Source: Nageia nagi (lineage: Eukaryota > Pinophyta). Taken from it: a stretch of DNA of 64,000 nt. The stretch's first letter is position 1, and every line of letters begins with the position of its first letter. This document shows positions 57,060 through 64,000 of the stretch, piece by piece. The position numbers and the translations under genes were made by a program. Location of the stretch: the NCBI GenBank assembly GCA_050084985.1, contig JBITNC010000001.1, forward strand, positions 116,932,001 through 116,996,000, read 5' to 3'. The notes below the pieces were generated by a model. That model searched no databases and was not told the origin of the DNA. It worked only from the letters and a program-made list of their open reading frames with translations.

Positions 57060-57560
57060 AAAGGCCCTAAAAATAGGGCCATCAATCATCGTATTCTTGA
57101 CAAATTTCAATTACAAATACTTGATATATTTATGGATTGTGAATTGAAGGCCATGTATTAATGCTTTGTATTCAACTATATTGTAGGTCCATGAAAATTA
57201 TAATCTATAAGGTGTAAAGTATTTCTTCCCTTTTGAATTGATGATTTTCACTCCTGTCGCACTCCCTTCCTTGGATCTAGAACCATCGAACTTCAAAGTC
57301 CAAAATTTTATCAATGGGCATTCCTTTTGTGTTGGACTCTAATAATGTTTGTCTTCCTAAACTAGGTGGTGAAGAGATCCTTTTGAAATCAAGTGTATAG
57401 ACACCCAATTCTCATTCCGTAAACTACACTTCATTAATATTCTTGTACTTAGTTATTAAATTCTTGATCCTTGGCTCCCACTCTACTTTTATTTGATTAG
57501 CTTGACCTCTCCATAGGAACCACATGTGGGAGAAGTCAATAGGCATATACCTATTTAGGG
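57060..57560 (-). pseudogene. Gypsy-D: archaeal-type RNase H fragment of a Tat-like element
   Basis: The minus strand from about 57310 encodes WTLKFDGSRSKEGSATG, KIINSKGKKYFTPYRL, a stop, and YNIVEYKALIHGLQFTI: the DG.S, YN.VEY.AL.HGL signature of the second RNase H of Tat-lineage gypsy elements. Upstream (57310-57560), KRISSPPSLGRQTLLESN-type linker precedes it. This domain is the one truncated in Gypsy-A at 19381-19480. No other Gypsy-D domain is visible. Confidence 0.78.
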
Positions 57561-58250
57561 TTTTAGATCAATCTCTACTTACCAACATATTATAGAAATA
57601 ATGGTAAAAGCTACCAAAATAGACCAAGATAATGAGGATTATGACCATGTGTATGCTAGGATTGACACAAATAAAGACATTTCAAAATCCAATGAGAATG
57701 TTCCTAAAGAGCATTATCATGGGGATACGAAAGAGAATGACCTAAATAACCAAAATCATAATGAAAATCAAATTTTAAACTCAAAAAATTAGTAAATTAA
57801 ATTGTATAGATATAATAAGGTGAATCAAAACCAAAATGAAATCATAGTACAAAACTAGATTGATTACAATCACCTCTACATGCCTTAGCAACATAACAAA
57901 AAAGAGAAAAAATATTTCAATATATATTGGTTTATGAAAAGTTTTCCCAAGGTCTTTTTATGAGGCCCAATGTTCAAAATATTATCATAAATGTACATCA
58001 TGCCTATTGAGTTTTAGATTCTCCTTCATCATGCCATGATTCTCTTAGAAAACCACATGCAGATGACATGAATTGTACACCTAGATCCTTACCAAATCAA
58101 TCTCTTATCAACTCTCTATAACATTTTGTAGCTATTTTGACTACAAAACAAGTACCCTCGTTACCTCAAGAACTAGACCAAACTTTCATATTTATAAAAA
58201 TAAAAACCTTAAAAATAGACATGAAGTTGTTATTCTCCAAGTGACACTAA
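57561..58250. other. No gene recognised
   Basis: The plus frame at 57601-57792 is Asn/Asp/Glu-rich with no known family and probably chance. The rest is A+T-rich. Confidence 0.5.
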
Positions 58251-59179
58251 GAGTGGGGTGAATCAATGTGAAGGATTAGAACTTAATTCTTTAACTTTAT
58301 CCTTTAAAGAAGATAAAATAACTAGAATGCATCACCATAAGAATGCATCACATAATATAATGAGGTTCGCTAATGTAGCTACATCCTTAGATAAGATTGC
58401 TTGGACTACAATCCAAATCCATCCAAATCAAAGCATCAACATTACAACCAATTTTTTGGTACCAACTGAAAGGATCACCAATACCTAATTTATCAGTAGC
58501 AACTAAAAGGAGTACCAACCCCCCTTGGTCAAGCACCAACTAACAAATTATGGATGCAAGATTTTTGGCCAACTTGCCAATTCAATTACAGAAGATCCTC
58601 ATTGGTCTAGCTTAGCAATTTTCACTCCCAACTATCTCTATTAGAAATATGCAATCAGTCCCCATAGCCTCTATTCTTCCCTCATTCTCAATTTGTTACA
58701 ATGTGTTCTTTAATTACATTCAAATCTAACATCTCTCCATCTCAACATTTGTACATTACAAAGAAGTTTCCCATTTTATTTACATTACAAGTTTATTTGT
58801 CTTCTTGGAATACCATATGACTATAATAACTCATTCATCTCCAGCTTTCTCTTGAATGGTCTCTACAACTTCCTTGATTGTTACTCTAACTAATTGTTTG
58901 ATTTTGACAGTATTATGCATGTTTCCATTGCACAAAGCTTTTTGTATCCACATAGGATCTTAACATAAGCCTTGAGTTTTTCGCACAATAACTTGCTACT
59001 CTGCATAAGGCACTTCATCTTTGCATAATGTTGTTTACCACCACATAATGTCTCTAGCCACTTCCAGTATCTCTTTGCATAAGCTTGTCTCTATCTGCAT
59101 GGACATTGAACCATCTACATTCTCCCTAAGGAAATCTACATAAAATATGAGTTAGAAAGGTCATTTTGTAGTGTCCTAT

Positions 59180-59640
59180 GAAGAAACCATATTTTGGATA
59201 GTGTTGACATCATCAAGCTCGTCTACATTCCAAAAATACAATGTTATAAATGAAATCTATACTCCAAAAGGCATTGATATCACCATACTGTTTTGCACCT
59301 CAAAAGCTCAAAAATGTAAAGGAAATTTGCACTTTAAAATGGGTTGACATCATAGGATTTCTCTACATCTAAAAGCATAGTAATGTGAAGGAAATCCATG
59401 CTCCAAAAGGTGTTGATGTCATATGGTTTCTCCACATCCCAAAAGAATAAGAAATATGCACTCTTAAGATCATTGAGATCACAAGGTTTTCTCTCCATCC
59501 TAGATTCATATTAATACATAGGAAATATATACTTTGGATATCATTGATGTCATAACATTTCTCCACATTGCAAAGGTAAAATAGAATACAAAAGAATCCA
59601 TGTTACAAAAAAGGTTGACTTCATGTTGTTAGCTTTGTAC
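59180..59640. repeat. Seven-copy degenerate 70-bp tandem array
   Basis: The marker (G/A)TTGA.(A/G)TCAT starts at 59203, 59273, 59343, 59412, 59472, 59543 and 59614. Spacings are 70, 70, 69, 60, 71 and 71 bp. Units share ..CTCCACAT..CAAAAG..AATGTAAAGGAAATC..CTCCAAAAGG.. Confidence 0.85.
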
Positions 59641-60030
59641 CCTAGATTTAATCTATAGAGTTAACTTCTTCTAAAGATGAACATCTACTACCTTTCTAGT
59701 CTTTCCACATATTCTTTTCACACTCTATAATTACCACTAACCAAATGAAGATTCCATGCTCCAGATCATATCAAAGCAAGTATAGAGAAGTACTCCAAAA
59801 AGATACCACATATCCTAGAAGACTCTCTTCACACTCAAGAAATAAAATAAAATCCATAATACATCTTTGCATGATGCTTTGAGTTTCTATATAAGAAGTT
59901 CGACCATAGCATATGCCTTTTCCTCATCGTACAATGAATATCTTGATCTCATAAGCATTGTTGGCTTCTTTGCATAAGGGTTGTTATCATCGTATAGGGT
60001 TAATCTACACTACATAACCTCAATATTCAC

Positions 60031-60070
60031 TACATAAGGGCTATTTGGACTTCATAAGGGCTATTTGGAC
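60031..60070. repeat. 20-bp tandem duplication
   Basis: TACATAAGGGCTATTTGGAC is followed at once by TTCATAAGGGCTATTTGGAC, and a third partial unit starts CGTATAAGG. Confidence 0.9.
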
Positions 60071-60150
60071 CGTATAAGGTCAAACATTAATCTTACTCAT
60101 TTAAGGCATTGTTTGAAAACAATTGACAACAATGAAAACATTGTTCAATA

Positions 60151-60166
60151 ATCTCCCCCTTTGGCA
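60151..60166 (-). other. Polypurine tract of Copia-4
   Basis: The minus strand reads TGCCAAAGGGGGAGAT, the form typical of SIRE/Maximus-type plant copia elements, about 270 bp after the RNase H end. Confidence 0.8.
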
Positions 60167-60419
60167 TTTTTTTCAAAACTTCAAGCATTAAGCATTCAAC
60201 CTGCCATGTTCTTCTTCCCCTTTTTATCAATAATGATAAAGAGTACTACTAATCTCCATGGACAACATTGTAAAATCTCCCTTGTAGTATGTACATGCCA
60301 TTCTCATCGAATTTCTCCCCATGAATCCATGCACCATTATGAATTTCATGTTAGAATAATAAACAAACATCAACATAAATAGGAGCATAAAATGGAAAGA
60401 GGAATTTGCTCCCCCCGGA

Positions 60420-61560
60420 GAATGTATCGCCTAGAGTTGGCTAGTGTTTAGGAGAAATTACCATTCCCAATTTGTGGCAAAAATATTCAAATACTTCCTT
60501 GGGAAATGGTTTGGTAAAGATATCAATCACTTGCTCTGCTATAGGTACATATTCCAACTTGACTTTCCCTTATACAACCTTCTCTTTTAAAAAGTGATAT
60601 TGTATGGTTATGTGCTTGGTTCTAGAAAGCATTAATGGATTCTTTGAAATACTTATTTCACTAGTATTATCAACCATCACAAAGATAGATTCATTAAAAT
60701 GTATATCAAGATATTTTAGAGTTTGTTTCATCCATAATACCTAAGTACAACATGATGCTTCTGCAATATACTCTGCTTCTGTTGTAGATAAAGATACTTA
60801 ATCTTGCTTTTTATTATGCGATGCTACAATCTTGTCAACTAAATAGAAAGCACCTCCACTTATGCTTTTTCTATCATCAATACAACCATCCCAATCAACA
60901 TTAGAATAGGAAAAGAGTGTGAATTCCTTACCTTTGAGATACCATATTCCATACTCCATAGTTCCCTAGAGATATTTGTAAATTCTTTTCACTAGAGTGA
61001 CATGAGTTTCCTTTAGATCTGGTTGAAATCATGCAACCATACAAATTGCTTGCAATATGTTTATCCTAGATGCAATTAAATATAATAAGCCACCAATAAT
61101 AGATCTATATAGAGCTTGATCAACAGTAGGTGAATTTTTCTCTTTGCTTAACTTAGAACTGGTCATCATGCGAGTGGTTATTGGTTTATTTTCCTCCATG
61201 TTAAACTTCTTCAACATTTATTTCACATATTTGATTTGAGATATGAATATGCCTTTATCTAGTTGACTCACTTGTAGAGCTAGAAAGTATAATAACTCAC
61301 CAACCATTGATATTTAAAATTTTTTTTGCATTTGATTAGCAAACTCCTTTCATATTTCATTTTTGCATCCACCAAATATGATATCATCTATATAGAAAAC
61401 AATGACAAATTAATAGTTAAATTCAGTTTTGATATATAGATTGTTGTCTACCATACCCCTTTTAAACCTTTGTTATAGAAGATAATTATCCAATCTTGAA
61501 TACCATGCCTTGGATGATTATTTTAAGCCAAACAAAGCCTTTTTCAATTTATAAACCATG
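60420..61560 (-). pseudogene. Copia-4 RT C-terminal half and RNase H
   Basis: RT motifs are KKALFGLK..SKAWYSRLDNYLL, IVFYIDDIIFGGCKNEI and, in the open frame 61217-61029, DQALYRSIIGGLLYLIASR. RNase H motifs upstream of 60900 include LFSYSNVDWDGC, KSISGGAFYLVDKIVASHNKK and TEAEYIAEASC. The end ADIFTKPFPKEVFEYF is near 60490 in frames with stops. Confidence 0.84.
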
Positions 61561-61800
61561 TTGGGATATTTTACGAGCTAAATTTTGTTGTGTTCCCATA
61601 ATTGTGACATTGATAGCATTCTACAGAGTAATCTATCAAAGTATTAAAGTTTTTTCTATGCACAAAGTTTATTGGTTGAGTATTCATTCTTTAAAATGTC
61701 ATCTTATGACCAAAAGATTTGCATTTATAACAATAGCCATAAAATTTATTCCCATAATTAGAATATGAATTGAAAAACCCATTTTATTGATACATATTTC

Positions 61801-62335
61801 TTCTTTTCAATCTTGGCATTCTCCTTGCTTTCTTATCAACTTTGATGAAACCATCACTACTAGCTTCTTCAGTGCCTCTAGATTGATTATTGTTTAGAAC
61901 CTATTTCATTTTACTATCAGGTTGAGTGTCTTTTGATTTAGTGTTGGATAGATGTTGTTTAGCCTTAATGGAGGACTTAGACTGATCAAATCCTAAACCA
62001 ATATTTATTGTTGGATACCTATGGGCCTTCAGCATTTGATCAAATTGCTCTGAGCTTTATGCAAATTTATGATGTGTATTGACTAGTTGAGATAATTTCT
62101 TAATCTCCTTTCTTAAAGTGATATTTTCTTATTCCAAGCTATGACAATCATCCATTATATTAGTCAACTAGAGAAGCAAAGTTTCTTTAGTTATCTTGTA
62201 TTCTTGTAACTTAGCTTTTGTCTCTTCAATTTCATTATTGGCCTCATCAAGTTTTTTATTCAATTTCTCATTTTTTTTCTTCTTTCAATCTTTAGTTCAT
62301 CTAGAGAAGATATAATTTCTTATTCAAGATCGATA
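61801..62335 (-). pseudogene. Copia-4 gag coiled-coil segment
   Basis: The minus strand encodes a Lys/Glu/Leu-rich helix (ELKIERRKK, LDEANNEIEETKAKLQ, NITLRKEIKKLSQLV) then EQFDQMLKAHRYPTINIGLGFDQ. A long coiled coil before two zinc knuckles is the SIRE-type gag layout. The N-terminal gag half is missing: the element stops at about 62335. Confidence 0.75.
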
Positions 62336-62340
62336 ATCAC

Positions 62341-62700
62341 TTGTGATGATCCAAAATGCAACTCTAGCTTAAACTAACAAATTTGGACCATTAAACCATG
62401 AAGTTAGGTTTAGGGCATCAAACAAATGCATTCAAACTCTCCAAATGCAAATGTTAGGGTTAGAACATCAATAATTAAGTCCAACCTCCCAAAGTCTTAA
62501 CATAGGAGGCTTAGGCTCCTAATATCCTGATGTGGTACTCCTAGCTCTCTAAGTATCCCACATGAGGTTTCCAACTCCCCTATGGCTCAATGTTGGAAAA
62601 TAAACTCCCCATATGCCCAATGTGGGATGAATCCTCCTTCTAAGGCCTAAGGTGGGATGGATCAATATCATCTTCCTCCTCCTTCTATTGGCACCACTCA
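62341..62700. other. LTR-like segment at the Copia-4 / Gypsy-E junction
   Basis: Starts TTGTGATGATCC, resembling the start of gypsy LTRs such as TGTAATGTCCCC in Gypsy-C. AATCAC stands at both edges (62335-62340 and 62700-62705). It has repeated CCCACATTGGGCATATGGGGAG-like words on the minus strand. Neither end is certain. Confidence 0.3.
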
Positions 62701-64000
62701 ATCACCCCCAACCTCTTGTTATCCATCTATGGACAATCATCTTTGATCCCCTACAAAGTGTGATTCTTCCCATCTATTTTGAAACTCATTGTGAGCTTCT
62801 AAAAGTTGGTGTGGATGTTAGCTAATTCAAATAACCATTGCACTCCTAGTATGATGTGAGGGTGTCCCTTCAATAGATAGATGTAGAAGTATTCTCTCAT
62901 CATACAACTTTGTAGCTTGATACCAAACCTATATACAATGTGATCTACCAACATGAGCTTCTCATTGGCATTTGATACCCTAAATCCCTCAAATCCTCTC
63001 TTCTTCAAGTTCTTTCTCTCTACAAATCCTGCATCAATTTATGTGATGCTCTAGGATCAATTAATACCATTACATCTTATCCTCTAGCCTACCTAATCAA
63101 CTTCAAGGTGAGATATTTCTACACTCAATGTAGTAAAGCTATCATACTCCCTAAGGTACCTTTAGCTTACAATGCTTCCTACTCTAGGGTATCCTCCCCA
63201 AGATCCAAATCTGAATCATCTATCTCATCCTCCAAGAACACCTTTATGTAATGCACATGTTCTTTCCCTTGACAACAATGCCTTGACTACCAAGCATTCT
63301 TACAATATAAGTACTTTCCCATGTGGATGCATCCAACTAGGTTTTCTTGGGTGGGGGGAATGGTTTGGCCTTGCTAGGCCCTTCTTTATCCATAGCTAGA
63401 TTTTGGTTGATGCCCCCCTGTATGTATGCCCTCCCTTGAGGGATTTCACCATGGGCTCTAGATCATATGCTACTTGGATTATGACATCAAGGCTCGTAGG
63501 AGAGGATACCTTGACCATCCCCAATAATGGCTCCATCAAGCCCTCAATGAAGATTAATGTCAGTCTCTCCTTTGGTATTTTATCGATCATGATGGTAATC
63601 CTCTAAAACTCTATCACATATTTATCAATTATCTTGATCTACCTTAATCATGGTAGGTATCAAAAGTAATCATTTTCCTTCTTCTAAACAAACCACTTGA
63701 CCAATCTCCTAGTAAACTCATCAAAAGAGGTAATGAGAGAATGCCCTTGGCTGATTACTCCATGTTACCACCACTCCAAAGCATCTCCCTCAAAATGTAA
63801 TGATGCAAAATGAATCTCATCTTCCTCCATCATATCAAGGGTTAGGGTGAAATAGGTTTATAGCTAATGCAACCATGCCCTAGCTATCATTGCCATCAAA
63901 CATTTGCATCTACATCTTGCTGATCTTATGCTACAAGTCTTTATTGTTGTCCCCTAAGCTACTAAAATTACATGATCCATGTAAGTTGCTTGCCTTCAAC
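62700..64000 (-). pseudogene. Gypsy-E: gag C-terminus and protease, truncated at window edge
   Basis: On the minus strand, 63590-63396 encodes MIDKIPKERLTLIFIEGL and DLEPMVKSLKGG, the end of a gypsy gag. A knuckle follows near 63290 (YLYCKNAW..SRHCCQGKEHVHYIKV). 63008-62799 encodes a retropepsin half ending GHPHIILGVQWLFELANIHTNF, then TMSFKIDGKNHTL at about 62780. The active-site strand near 63070 reads MVLIDPRASHKLI, with DSGAS altered to DPRAS. Gag continues to the right, outside the window. RT is absent to the left. Confidence 0.78.

Larger units (their letters stand above)
58251..60147 (-). repeat. Probable 3' LTR region of Copia-4 (SIRE-like), left end not fixed
   Basis: The right edge is set by the polypurine tract at 60151-60166 and the first TG afterwards (TGAACAATG on the minus strand). 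The stretch contains GCATAAGG words in many copies, a 70-bp tandem array (59180-59640), a 20-bp tandem pair (60031-60070), and a T-rich 3' side (58690-58800) like a polyadenylation region. I could not find the CA end or the partner LTR, so the left limit is a guess. Confidence 0.45.
60420..62335 (-). pseudogene. Copia-4 gag-pol remnant with internal deletion (gag joined to RT)
   Basis: From right to left on the minus strand: gag coiled coil (62335-62010, heptad-like LDEANNEIEETKAKL), gag linker, first zinc knuckle (CYKCKSFGHKMTF near 61730), second degenerate knuckle (CYQCHNYGNTTKFS near 61610), then, within about 15 bp and in a shifted frame, RT from NMVYKLKKALFGLK (61560). Protease, integrase and the first part of RT are absent. 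RT keeps FYIDDIIFGG near 61395 and MLKKFNMEENKP (61217-61029). RNase H runs to FPKEVFEYFCHKLGM near 60440. Confidence 0.85.

Noticed and set aside
57601-58488. Plus-strand ORFs at 57601-57792 and 58258-58488
   Set aside because: Short, no family, in retroelement-derived surroundings; not enough to call genes.
63172-63606. Plus-strand ORFs opposite Gypsy-E
   Set aside because: They are antisense to gag and knuckle coding of Gypsy-E.

Overview
The window looks like intergenic DNA from a large, A+T-rich plant genome. I see no intact host gene, no tRNA or rRNA gene and no prokaryotic signature. Almost everything recognisable is LTR retrotransposon: Ty1/copia and Ty3/gypsy copies, old, full of stop codons, and nested in one another. 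The primer-binding sites match the plant initiator-Met tRNA type (TGGTATCAGAGC), and the LTRs begin TGTTG and end CA. Diverged LTR pairs suggest a slowly purged genome such as a gymnosperm, but that is inference.

Positions 1-25200 form a four-deep nest, all on the minus strand. Gypsy-A (pol and gag, 19378 to about 25200, continuing past the left edge) is broken in its second RNase H by Copia-0 (5' LTR 18968-19377, leader running to the window start). Copia-0's leader is broken by Copia-1 (869-18015; 484-bp LTRs, perfect TSD CTTTT). Copia-1's leader is broken by Copia-2 (7662-16556; 475-bp LTRs, TSD AGGGG/AGGGC). The three copia copies belong to one family with an unusually long (about 2.6-2.9 kb) leader between the 5' LTR and gag. 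Copia-1 and Copia-2 each landed about 950-970 bp downstream of the host copy's 5' LTR, in the same orientation.

Positions 25200-35300 hold the long A+T-rich leader of Gypsy-A, several tandem and inverted repeats, and Gypsy-B, a second minus-strand copy reduced to gag and a homologous leader. Positions 35300-41748 are mostly featureless, except for a decayed single-frame ORF of about 337 codons (39544-40554, minus) that I cannot name.

Positions 41749-47166 are Copia-3, a complete but degenerate plus-strand element. Positions 48062-54804 are Gypsy-C, a plus-strand chromovirus-like element with a perfect TSD (GACTC). Its pol is split by two separate TG..CA insertions: a 493-bp solo LTR of the Copia-0/1/2 family, and a 704-bp LTR-like segment of another family.

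Positions 54805-57050 include a possible tRNA-derived SINE piece and a short low-copy-looking stretch with an internal duplication. Positions 57060-57560 are a Gypsy-D RNase H fragment (minus). Positions about 58250-62335 are a SIRE-like copia (Copia-4, minus) with a probable LTR carrying a 70-bp tandem array and an internal deletion that joins gag zinc knuckles directly to RT. Positions 62700-64000 are gag and protease of Gypsy-E (minus), running off the right edge.
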